10,755 nucleotides of DNA, from the NCBI GenBank assembly GCA_041477005.1, contig JBGOUJ010000223.1, positions 1-10,755 on the forward strand. The letters are read 5' to 3'. The translations under genes and the position numbers were made by a program. The notes beneath the pieces were generated by a model that was not told the origin of the DNA, ran no database searches, and worked only from the letters and a program-made list of their open reading frames with translations. Below, piece after piece: positions 1-6,315 of the stretch (positions within the stretch are counted from its first letter, which is position 1; each line of letters begins with the position of its first letter). Origin of the DNA: JBGOUJ01 sp041477005. GTDB taxonomy: Bacteria; Acidobacteriota; Terriglobia; Bryobacterales; JACQDG01.

Positions 1-297
1 CGTTTCCCCGGTGACCCGCGGAACTGCTCCAAGTGCCATGTGGGAACTTCTTATACGGTGCCGGTACCGAATGGGTTGATCCCCACGATAGCAAAGCCTT
101 TCTTTTATAGCCCGTTGCAGCCGACGGCTTCCGCGTGCCTGGGTTGTCATAATGGTGAGGACGCTGCGGCCCACGCTTACCAGATGACAGCGCCGTTCGG
201 TGAATCTTGCCCAGTTTGTCACCAGGAAGGCGCCGACTTCGCCGTCACCAAGGTCCATGCCCGCGACACGATCTGGCCGCCGGAAGATGCCCGCTGA
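1..297 (+). CDS. C-terminal fragment of OmcA/MtrC-like multiheme c-type cytochrome (5' end outside window)
   Basis: The reading frame is open from base 1 and ends at TGA 295-297, giving 98 residues of a protein whose N-terminus lies upstream of the window. Three CxxCH heme c attachment motifs are visible (CSKCH, CLGCH, CPVCH). They correspond to hemes 8-10 of the complete decaheme protein at 528-2549. Aligned without gaps over 88 residues, from RFPGD to FAVTKVHAR, about 55 positions are identical, so the two genes are tandem paralogues. This copy has an extra 10-residue tail (DTIWPPEDAR) that the downstream copy lacks. The family moves electrons along closely packed hemes in the periplasm or on the outer membrane. 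An intrinsic terminator follows directly, so this gene probably ends an upstream transcription unit. Total heme number, signal peptide and any lipobox cannot be seen here. Confidence 0.9.
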   Translation, partial: RFPGDPRNCSKCHVGTSYTVPVPNGLIPTIAKPFFYSPLQPTASACLGCHNGEDAAAHAYQMTAPFGESCPVCHQEGADFAVTKVHARDTIWPPEDAR

Positions 298-320
298 TTT
301 GTGGAAATCGTTCCGAGAGT

Positions 321-359
321 GCGGCCAGCGCGGACGCTGCTGGCCGCGCTTTCGTTTTT
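321..359 (+). terminator. Intrinsic (rho-independent) terminator after the upstream multiheme cytochrome gene
   Basis: A perfect 9-bp GC-rich inverted repeat (GCGGCCAGC at 321-329, GCTGGCCGC at 339-347) with a 9-base loop is followed by a T-rich tract at 350-359 (TTTCGTTTTT, then A). The hairpin starts 24 bases after the stop codon of the first gene. This is the classic intrinsic-terminator layout on the plus strand. It separates the upstream gene from the decaheme gene and implies a separate promoter between about 360 and 520. Confidence 0.8.
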
Positions 360-373
360 ATCGCGCAGAGAGG

Positions 374-391
374 TGTGACAGTTCTGTCACA
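374..391. promoter_or_regulatory. 18-bp palindrome, candidate operator for the downstream operon
   Basis: TGTGACAG-TT-CTGTCACA has perfect 8-bp arms with a 2-base centre. It lies between the terminator and the decaheme gene, about 137 bases before the chosen start. There is no following T tract, and at 18 bp with a 2-base centre it suits a dimeric regulator better than an RNA hairpin. The half-site TGTGA resembles CRP/FNR-type half-sites, but the gap between TGTGA and TCACA is 8 bases rather than the 6 of a CRP site. It also fits a TGT-N12-ACA pattern like those bound by Fis-type HTH regulators. The regulator is unknown. I found no convincing -35/-10 or -24/-12 pair nearby. Confidence 0.5.
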
Positions 392-527
392 GGCGCCTTA
401 GACAGCTTGGGAGTATTTCCGAACAAGAGGCCTGTTTGCTGGCGCTTAGGCCTAAGTCGCCGCTCGAAAGCGGCAAATGTCCATGGCATCAAAGCTGCAC
501 TGGCAGTGCGGGGCGCGGCGAGGAGAT

Positions 528-2549
528 ATGAAAGGCTTAATGCTCCGACATAGAATCACTCTTCTGATCGTCCTGGCGGTTGGTCTGATCCTGCCGATCG
601 CCGCTGACCGCACAGACACTCCGGTCTACACTCCGGATCAGAAAGAGTTCTATCTGGACAGCAACGCCCTGGCATTCACCCAGCCAGGGCTGAAGGTCGA
701 TATTCAGAGCGCGCAGATCGCCGGGAGTACGGCCACCGTCACTTTCCGCATTGCGGACGATAAGGGGGCGGCACTCGATAAGGACGGCGTCGCGACGCCC
801 GGCGTGGTGGCCTTGAATTTCGTTCTCGCGCGCATCGCGCAAGGGGACCGGCAATACACCGCTTACACCACCCGGCTGCAGCCCAACGCAACCACCGGGA
901 AGCTCTTCCTCCAGGCCAATCGGGACCTCAACGGCGCCTATACCTCCGCGGACAACGGCGTCTATACGTATACGTTTGGCACCAAAATGCCGCCCGATCT
1001 GGATCCGACCGTCACCCACACAGTGGGCATTTACGCCACGCGGGACTTGCAGAGCTTTGGCTTGGCACTCTACGTGGGCAATGCGGTGTTTGATTGGGTT
1101 CCGGCCGGCGGGCCGGTCACGGTGGTGCGCGACATCGTGCGAACCGAGAACTGCAATGCCTGCCACGACCCGCTGGCCCATCACGGCTCAAACGCGCGCC
1201 GGGAAGTCCGGCTTTGCGTCCTCTGCCACACGCCGCAATCAACCGATGCCGTCACCGGCGGCCCGATTGATTTCAAAGTCATGATCCACAAGATCCACCG
1301 CGGCGCGGATCTGCCCAGTGTGCAGGCCGGGGGAACTTACAAGGTCTCGACAGAGGATTTTTCCACTGTCGAATTTCCACGGGACATCCGCCTTTGCGAC
1401 ACCTGCCATAAGAACGGAACACAAAGCGAGAACTACCTGACCCAACCCGGCCAGGCTGCTTGCGGCGCCTGCCATGATGACGTGAACTTCGCTACCGGGC
1501 AGGGCCACGGACTGGGCGGCGTCCAGACCTCCGACGCCAATTGCACGCTCTGTCACGCCCCGGATACCGGCAGAGTATTCGACATTTCGATCAAGGGCGC
1601 TCACGTCATTCCCGAGCGAATCACCACGCTGGGCGGCGTGAATCTCAGCATTCTCTCGGTGGACGGGACCTCACCGGGAAGCAATCCGACGGTGAGTTTC
1701 CAGGTGACTGATAACAAAGGCAGCGTCATCGATCTCGCGAAGCTGGACAGTGTTCAATTGACCCTGGGCGGCCCGACCAGTGATTTCAAATTCAGCGCGC
1801 GGGAAGACGCCCGCCTGGCTTCAGCCAGCCCCACCGCCTACGTCTATAAGTTCAAGGCCGCCATTCCCCCCGATGCCAAGGGGACGTTCATCGTGGCGGG
1901 GGATGGATACCGGGATGTCAAGCTCACCAAAGTTGACAACTCGAGCGTCACGGCACGGGATGCTGCCGCTAACACGGCATTCTATTTTGCGGTCACTGAC
2001 AAGAGCCCGGTGAAACGGCGCACGGTCGTCTCGATCACCAAATGCAATGGTTGCCACGAGCAGCTCACGGCGCACGACGGGACCCGGAGCAACCTGGAAT
2101 ACTGCCCGGCCTGCCACCGGCCCAACGCCACCGACGCAGCGGCGCGGCCCAAGGATCAACTGCCGGCTGAAAGCCTGGACTTCAAAAATATGATCCACAA
2201 GATTCACACCGGCACGCAGTTGGCAAACGACTACACCTTTTATGACGCTGAGACCGGCGAGCCGGGGAGCTTCAACGGCATTCGTTTTCCGGGCGATCGC
2301 CGCAACTGCGCCAAGTGCCACGAGGGAACCAGCTACCAGTTGCCTTTGCCGCAGGGTCTGCTGGCTACCACCACCGACCGCGGGTTCTTCAGCCCCACGC
2401 CGCCAACGGCAACAGCGTGCCTGGCATGTCACGACAACATATCGGCGGCGGCGCACGCATTTGTGAATATCGCGCCCTTCGGAGAGGCTTGCGCCACTTG
2501 CCACGCCGAAGACGCCCAGTTTGCGGTCACCAAAGTCCACGCTAGATAG
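528..2549 (+). CDS. Decaheme c-type cytochrome, OmcA/MtrC-like family, secreted
   Basis: Predicted 673 residues. An N-terminal signal peptide (charged RHR, then a hydrophobic stretch to about residue 26, ILPIAA) has no lipobox cysteine, so the mature protein appears soluble or loosely attached rather than a lipoprotein. Ten CxxCH motifs fall in two groups of five (residues 209, 230, 290, 312, 339 and 506, 526, 594, 631, 655). Each group follows a beta-rich, heme-free domain (about 40-200 and 365-495). This is the alternating Ig-like/pentaheme plan of OmcA/MtrC proteins. MIHKIH occurs in both halves (252 and 555), probably supplying distal histidine ligands. Members carry electrons to extracellular acceptors such as metal oxides; the acceptor here is unknown. 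Start choice: ATG 528 follows AGGAG (521-525) at only 2 bases, while in-frame ATG 540 has the same signal peptide with a 14-base spacing. ATG 477 would add residues before the signal peptide and is less likely. The TAG stop overlaps the next gene's ribosome-binding site. Confidence 0.9.
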   Translation: MKGLMLRHRITLLIVLAVGLILPIAADRTDTPVYTPDQKEFYLDSNALAFTQPGLKVDIQSAQIAGSTATVTFRIADDKGAALDKDGVATPGVVALNFVLARIAQGDRQYTAYTTRLQPNATTGKLFLQANRDLNGAYTSADNGVYTYTFGTKMPPDLDPTVTHTVGIYATRDLQSFGLALYVGNAVFDWVPAGGPVTVVRDIVRTENCNACHDPLAHHGSNARREVRLCVLCHTPQSTDAVTGGPIDFKVMIHKIHRGADLPSVQAGGTYKVSTEDFSTVEFPRDIRLCDTCHKNGTQSENYLTQPGQAACGACHDDVNFATGQGHGLGGVQTSDANCTLCHAPDTGRVFDISIKGAHVIPERITTLGGVNLSILSVDGTSPGSNPTVSFQVTDNKGSVIDLAKLDSVQLTLGGPTSDFKFSAREDARLASASPTAYVYKFKAAIPPDAKGTFIVAGDGYRDVKLTKVDNSSVTARDAAANTAFYFAVTDKSPVKRRTVVSITKCNGCHEQLTAHDGTRSNLEYCPACHRPNATDAAARPKDQLPAESLDFKNMIHKIHTGTQLANDYTFYDAETGEPGSFNGIRFPGDRRNCAKCHEGTSYQLPLPQGLLATTTDRGFFSPTPPTATACLACHDNISAAAHAFVNIAPFGEACATCHAEDAQFAVTKVHAR

Positions 2550-2559
2550 GAGGAATATC

Positions 2560-3156
2560 ATGAATCGCAACATGCTCGGCGTTCTTGTTTTCCTGGTGGC
2601 AATCCCTTTGTCCTGCGGGACCGCTTCCGCCGGTTCGATCAAAGGCAAGGTGCAGTGCAAGGGGGCGAAGGACAACCGCGACGCGGTGGTCTATCTCGAA
2701 AACGTTCCCGGGCAGTTCCCGGCTCCCAAGCAGGCGGCCCAGATCGATCAACTGAAAATGGTTTTTATCCCTCACGTCACGGCGGTTCAGGTGGGGACCA
2801 CGGTGAAGTTCTTGAACAGCGATCCGGTGCTCCACAATGTCTTCACCCCTTCCAAGGCCGGGAACAAATTCAACTTAGGCAGTTGGCCCAAAGGGCAGAC
2901 CAAGCCTTATGTTTTTGACAAACCCGGTGAAGTGCGGCTGCTCTGCAACGTGCACCCGGAGATGGAGGCCTGGGTGATCGTTGTGCCGAATCCGTATTTC
3001 GCCAAGACCGGCCCGGATGGAAGCTACACCATTGCTGACGTGCCGGCGGGGAAATACACGCTGAAGGTGTGGCATGAAAAGGTGAAGTTTGCCCCCCGCG
3101 AAATTGAAGTGCCGGCCAGCGGCGAGGTGACGGGCAACGTCACCCCGGGCCAGTAG
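2560..3156 (+). CDS. Secreted cupredoxin with C-terminal carboxypeptidase-regulatory-like domain
   Basis: Predicted 198 residues, with a signal peptide to about residue 24 (cleavage near TASA|G). The start ATG 2560 has a strong AGGAGG (2548-2553) that overlaps the decaheme stop codon. The middle (about 70-142) is a plastocyanin-like fold with type-1 copper ligands at H92 (DPVLHNVF) and C129, H132 and M135 in LLCNVHPEMEAW. The C-x2-H-x2-M loop has the short amicyanin-like spacing. The C-terminus (about 143-195), containing GPDGSYTIADVPAGKYTLKVW, is a small beta-sandwich of the carboxypeptidase-regulatory type. This two-part design is often annotated as methylamine-utilisation-like or plastocyanin-like, but no methylamine dehydrogenase genes are present. 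A periplasmic one-electron carrier between the Rieske/b complex and the decaheme cytochromes is plausible. That role is inferred from position only. Confidence 0.85.
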   Translation: MNRNMLGVLVFLVAIPLSCGTASAGSIKGKVQCKGAKDNRDAVVYLENVPGQFPAPKQAAQIDQLKMVFIPHVTAVQVGTTVKFLNSDPVLHNVFTPSKAGNKFNLGSWPKGQTKPYVFDKPGEVRLLCNVHPEMEAWVIVVPNPYFAKTGPDGSYTIADVPAGKYTLKVWHEKVKFAPREIEVPASGEVTGNVTPGQ

Positions 3157-3198
3157 AGCGCCACGGCGTTCGTATTCCCCAAGGAGAGGCGGTTTCCT

Positions 3199-5067
3199 AT
3201 GGCGAGCCGATCCATGAAGCTGGTGAACCTGGAGTGGCTCGAACAAAACGTCCCCTGCTCCCGCGCCTGTCCGGTTCGGACCCAGGCCGGGCGCTATTGC
3301 GCGTTGATCGCAGAGGGCTGCTTCGAGGAAGCCTATGCGCTGGCGGAGGAACCCAACCCGCTGGCCGCGATTTGCGGTCACATCTGCGCCGCGCCTTGCG
3401 AAGCGGCCTGCCGTCGCGGAAAGCTCGATCAACCGGTGGCCATCCGCGCCTTGAAGCGCTTTGTGGCCGAGCAGTTCGGCCCTTACAGCAAATTGGGGCG
3501 CCAGCGAATCGTCTCGCGCATGCGCGCGCCCAAGAAACTGACCGGGCCTAAGATCGCGGTGGTGGGGGCCGGCCCGGCCGGACTGGCGGCCGCCACCGAC
3601 CTTGCCAAGCTGGGTTATCGCGTCGCCATCTTCGAAGCTGCCCCTGTTGCCGGGGGAATGCTCGCGCTCGGCATTCCCGAGTACCGGCTGCCGCGCTACA
3701 TCATCCAGGCGCAGGTGGACGCCGTGGTGAGCCTGGGCGTCGAGCTGAAGCTGAACACCCGCCTGGGCCGCGATTTCATGCTGCGGGACCTGTGGGAGCA
3801 GGATTACGCGGCCGTCTTTCTCGCCGTCGGGGCCCATCGCAGCAGAGATTTGCGAATTGAAGGAGCCACCCTGGACGGCGTGCTGCAGGGCGTGGATTTC
3901 CTGCTGAACGCCAATCTCAACTACCGCGTCGATCTGGGCCGCAAGGTTCTCGTCGTCGGCGGTGGCAACGTGGCGGTGGATGTGGCGCGCTCGGTCCTGC
4001 GGTTTGACGGCGAGGAGATCGAGGAACCGGACAGCTCCCTGCACGCCGCTTTCGACGTGGCCCGCTCGGCCCTGCGGCTGGGGGCGCGAGAGGTTGCGAT
4101 GGTGTGCCTGGAATCGCGGCAACAGATGCCCGCCTTCGGAGACGAGGTGCACGAGGCCGAGCAGGAAGGCATCGTCATCCATAACTCCCTGGGACCCAAG
4201 CGAATCGTCGGAGAGAACGGGCGGGCCACGGGACTCGAAACAATCGCCGTCAAATCTGTTTTTGACTCGCTCGGCCGGTTCAACCCCGAGTTCTATCCCA
4301 ACACCGAACAAACGATACCGGCCGAGACGGTCATCCTCGCTATCGGCCAGACTTCCGACCTCTCCTTCATCGAGCCCGAGGACGGCCTTACGGTAACGCC
4401 GCGAGGGACGATTGCGATCGATCCCGCTACGCTGGCCACTTCCGACCCGCGGGTTTTTGCCGGAGGCGACGTGGCGTTCGGCCCTCGCAACGTGATCGAG
4501 GCGGTGGCCGACGGCTGCCGCGCCGCGGCCTCCATTCACGAGCTTGTTACAGGTTCCCGCCCGGCGGATCCGCGCTCGGTGAAGATCGCCGTATTCGGGC
4601 CGGGAGCCTGGCAGCGCGACTTAGCGTACGAGTCCTGCCCGCGCGTTCCGGTGCCTACGCTACCCATCGACCGGCGCATCGGCGTCGCTGAAATCGAGCT
4701 GGGCTACAACCTCGGCCAGGCGACCCGGGAGGGGAATCGCTGCCTGCAATGCTGGGTGAACACGATCTTCGAGGGAGCCGAGGATACCGGCAGCGAGTGC
4801 ATCCTGTGCGGCGGATGCGTGGACGTGTGCCCGGAGTACTGCCTGGAGCTGGCCCCGGCCGGCTGGCTGACCGGCGACCCCGCGGTGGCGAGCGAGGTCG
4901 AAAACGAATTCCGGACCGAGCTTGCCGCCGGCGGCGAAGGAATAGCCGCCGTGATGATCAAGAACGAAGAGCGCTGCATCCGTTGCGGGCTGTGCGAGCA
5001 GCGCTGTCCGGTGGGCTGCATCACGATGGAGAGCTTTCTGTTGGAGCCCGCCGCCGTGGCGCTCTGA
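3199..5067 (+). CDS. GltD-like FAD/NAD(P)-dependent oxidoreductase with C-terminal 2x[4Fe-4S] ferredoxin domain
   Basis: Predicted 622 residues with no signal peptide or membrane helix, so cytoplasmic. Order of parts: an N-terminal Cys-rich domain (C20, C24, C59, C63, C67, C71); the FAD-binding GAGPAGLAAA at 123-132; the GIPEYRLP signature near 158; the NAD(P)-binding GGGNVAVD at 254-261; and AGGD at 421, typical of the FAD-closing motif. A RCLQC motif follows (C515, C518), then a ferredoxin domain with two CxxCxxCxxxCP sets (C534/537/540/544 and C593/596/599/603). The family resembles the glutamate synthase small subunit, but no gltB-type large subunit is here. It lies 16 bp before the Rieske gene, which suggests a cytoplasmic module of the Rieske/b complex exchanging electrons with NAD(P)H or ferredoxin. 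After the second Rossmann strand the sequence reads CLESRQQMPA, without the paired arginines of NADPH-specific GltD, so NAD(H) use is possible. AAGGAGAGG at 3180-3188 is the likely ribosome-binding site. Confidence 0.9.
   Translation: MASRSMKLVNLEWLEQNVPCSRACPVRTQAGRYCALIAEGCFEEAYALAEEPNPLAAICGHICAAPCEAACRRGKLDQPVAIRALKRFVAEQFGPYSKLGRQRIVSRMRAPKKLTGPKIAVVGAGPAGLAAATDLAKLGYRVAIFEAAPVAGGMLALGIPEYRLPRYIIQAQVDAVVSLGVELKLNTRLGRDFMLRDLWEQDYAAVFLAVGAHRSRDLRIEGATLDGVLQGVDFLLNANLNYRVDLGRKVLVVGGGNVAVDVARSVLRFDGEEIEEPDSSLHAAFDVARSALRLGAREVAMVCLESRQQMPAFGDEVHEAEQEGIVIHNSLGPKRIVGENGRATGLETIAVKSVFDSLGRFNPEFYPNTEQTIPAETVILAIGQTSDLSFIEPEDGLTVTPRGTIAIDPATLATSDPRVFAGGDVAFGPRNVIEAVADGCRAAASIHELVTGSRPADPRSVKIAVFGPGAWQRDLAYESCPRVPVPTLPIDRRIGVAEIELGYNLGQATREGNRCLQCWVNTIFEGAEDTGSECILCGGCVDVCPEYCLELAPAGWLTGDPAVASEVENEFRTELAAGGEGIAAVMIKNEERCIRCGLCEQRCPVGCITMESFLLEPAAVAL
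3979..4077 (+). repeat. Short imperfect internal repeat in the NAD(P)-binding domain of the flavoprotein
   Basis: The 24-base segment encoding DVARSVLR (3979-4002) recurs as DVARSALR (4054-4077) with 3 mismatches, all at third or single positions, exactly 75 bases later. The repeat flanks an acidic insertion (about residues 269-285, FDGEEIEEPD and following) not expected after the GGGNxAxD motif of GltD-type proteins. An in-frame duplication could explain both. Confidence 0.6.
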
Positions 5068-5083
5068 GGCTAGGGAGGCCTTT

Positions 5084-5557
5084 ATGGACGATCAGGAAAA
5101 GGAGCAGGCAGGTTCCAGCCGACGGCGTTTTCTCTGGATTTCAGGCCTGGGAGCTCTGGGCGCCACCGGCACTGGCAGCGCCGTAGTTCTGGTCGATTTC
5201 ATTCATCCCAAGGTGCTGTTCGAGCCGCCTTCCGCGTTCCGCGTGGGGAAGCCGGAGGACTTTCCGGTCAACTCCGTCACGGCCGACTACGACCGCAAAG
5301 TCTACATCGTCCGAACCGAAGTCGGCTTTTTCGCCATCTCGGCCGTGTGCACCCACCTGGGCTGCATCACGCGCTGGCTGGAAGATGAGGGGACCATTGC
5401 CTGCCCCTGCCACGGCAGTAAGTTCGCCAAGGACGGCTCTCTGGTGCAGGGGCCAGCGCCGCGCCCGTTGCGCCGCATCGCCATCCGGCTGGAAGACGGA
5501 GAGCTGGTGGTGGATACCGCGGTGGAAGTCGAGAAAGATTCGATCTTGCGCGCGTGA
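5084..5557 (+). CDS. Rieske [2Fe-2S] protein of a cytochrome bc/b6f-type complex
   Basis: Predicted 157 residues. The N-terminus carries a twin-arginine motif (SRRRFL at 12-17) and a hydrophobic segment to about residue 38, which would anchor the protein in the membrane after Tat export. The Rieske fold contains CTHLGC (C89, H91, C94) and CPCHGS (C107, C109, H110). C89/H91 and C107/H110 would bind the cluster, and C94-C109 would form the disulfide typical of quinol-oxidising Rieske proteins. Residue 114 is Phe (GSKF), where high-potential mitochondrial-type proteins have Tyr. The protein takes one electron from quinol at the Qo site and passes it to a c-type heme. The Rieske-b6-subunit IV gene order (16, 19 and 19 bp gaps around them) supports assignment as part of one complex. 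The start at 5084 is set by GGGAGG (5073-5078). Confidence 0.95.
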   Translation: MDDQEKEQAGSSRRRFLWISGLGALGATGTGSAVVLVDFIHPKVLFEPPSAFRVGKPEDFPVNSVTADYDRKVYIVRTEVGFFAISAVCTHLGCITRWLEDEGTIACPCHGSKFAKDGSLVQGPAPRPLRRIAIRLEDGELVVDTAVEVEKDSILRA

Positions 5558-5576
5558 TCGAGCGGCCGGAGGGCTT

Positions 5577-6299
5577 ATGAGCGTCGTGGAGTTAAAAGAG
5601 CGGCTGATCGCAACGCAGGCCTGGCGGTCGGTGTTTCGCCACCGTTATACGGATTCCAATCGCAACCGGTCGCTGGCCATCTTCAGCAACGTTTTCCTCC
5701 ATCTCCATCCGGTCAAGGTTCCTGAAAAGAACATTCGGTTCTGGCACACCATGTGCCTGGGCGGGCTTTCGTTCGGGCTGTTCCTGATTCTGACCGTGAC
5801 CGGTGTGCTGCTGATGTTTTATTACCGCCCGGCGGTGCCGCAGGCTTACCGGGATATGAAGGAGCTGGAATTTGTAGTCAGCTCGGGGGCCTTCTTGCGG
5901 AACCTGCACCGTTGGTCGGCGCACGCGATGGTGCTGTTGGTTTTCCTCCACATGGCGCGCGTGTTTTACGCTGGCGCCTACCGGCCGCCTCGGGAATTCA
6001 ACTGGGTGGTGGGGGTTTTGCTTCTGATCCTGACGCTGCTGCTCAGCTACACCGGTTATCTGCTTCCCTGGGACCAACTGGCGTTCTGGGCGATCACCGT
6101 AGGGACCAACATGGCGCAGGCCGCGCCGGGGATTGGGCCGAAGTCCAGGTTTCTACTGCTGGGGGGGAACATCATCGGCGAGAACGCGCTGGTGCGCTTC
6201 TATGTTTTGCACTGCGTGGTGCTGCCGCTGAGCGCCGCGCTGTTGATCGCAGTACACTTTTGGCGCGTGCGAAAGGACGGAGGCGCCGGGCCTCTTTGA
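5577..6299 (+). CDS. Cytochrome b6-type N-terminal cytochrome b subunit
   Basis: Predicted 240 residues, with four membrane helices at about 60-82, 112-133, 143-163 and 208-230. The b-heme ligands are H111 and H125 in helix B (14 apart) and H212 and H227 in helix D (15 apart, so 14 residues between). The longer helix-D spacing is typical of b6 proteins rather than mitochondrial-type cytochrome b. C60 in MCLGG, followed by FYYRP, sits where cytochrome b6 binds the additional covalent heme ci, so that heme is predicted here. PWDQLAFW at 164-171 matches the conserved segment after helix C. The subunit forms the quinone-binding core with the next gene product. ATG 5577 follows GGAGG (5568-5572); an in-frame ATG further upstream (5385) overlaps the Rieske gene and was discarded. 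The gene is split from the C-terminal half as in b6f-type complexes. Confidence 0.95.
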   Translation: MSVVELKERLIATQAWRSVFRHRYTDSNRNRSLAIFSNVFLHLHPVKVPEKNIRFWHTMCLGGLSFGLFLILTVTGVLLMFYYRPAVPQAYRDMKELEFVVSSGAFLRNLHRWSAHAMVLLVFLHMARVFYAGAYRPPREFNWVVGVLLLILTLLLSYTGYLLPWDQLAFWAITVGTNMAQAAPGIGPKSRFLLLGGNIIGENALVRFYVLHCVVLPLSAALLIAVHFWRVRKDGGAGPL

Positions 6300-6315
6300 T
6301 CGGGAGGGCAAACGG

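Larger units (their letters stand above)
298..527. other. Intergenic region between the tandem multiheme cytochrome genes
   Basis: This 230-base gap is the only large non-coding stretch in the window. It contains the terminator (321-359), the 18-bp palindrome (374-391) and a second, 12-bp perfect palindrome CTTAGGCCTAAG at 445-456. An ATG at 477 is in frame with the decaheme protein and would cover the end of the gap. The extra residues lie before a clean signal peptide and look non-coding. The promoter of the nine-gene run most likely lies here, but I could not assign its elements. Confidence 0.6.

Noticed and set aside
374..391. CRP-type binding site
   Set aside because: TGTGA and TCACA are separated by 8 bases rather than the 6 needed, so I keep it only as a palindrome with unknown regulator.
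477..527. Earlier in-frame ATG for the decaheme protein
   Set aside because: It adds 17 residues before a clean signal peptide and has no good ribosome-binding site; ATG 528 (or 540) fits export better.
360..527. Sigma-70 or sigma-54 promoter elements
   Set aside because: No pair of boxes with acceptable sequence and spacing was found by eye; TAGACA (399-404) and TATTTC (414-419) are too close together.
1821..2675. Minus-strand open frame (284 codons) across the end of the decaheme gene
   Set aside because: It is a shadow of the decaheme coding strand, spans the gene boundary and shows no recognisable motifs.
2560..3156. Methylamine utilisation protein (amicyanin function)
   Set aside because: The copper loop has amicyanin-like spacing, but no methylamine dehydrogenase genes are near and an extra carboxypeptidase-regulatory domain is present.
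2875..4539. Long minus-strand open frame (554 codons) opposite the cupredoxin end and the flavoprotein gene
   Set aside because: It lies antisense to genes with clear motifs, has no recognisable domain and low-complexity Arg/Gly/His-rich composition. Long antisense frames are common opposite GC-rich genes.
3199..5067. Glutamate synthase small subunit (gltD) proper
   Set aside because: There is no gltB neighbour, the protein carries an added C-terminal ferredoxin domain, and it sits inside a Rieske/b gene run, so assimilation of ammonia is unlikely to be its role.
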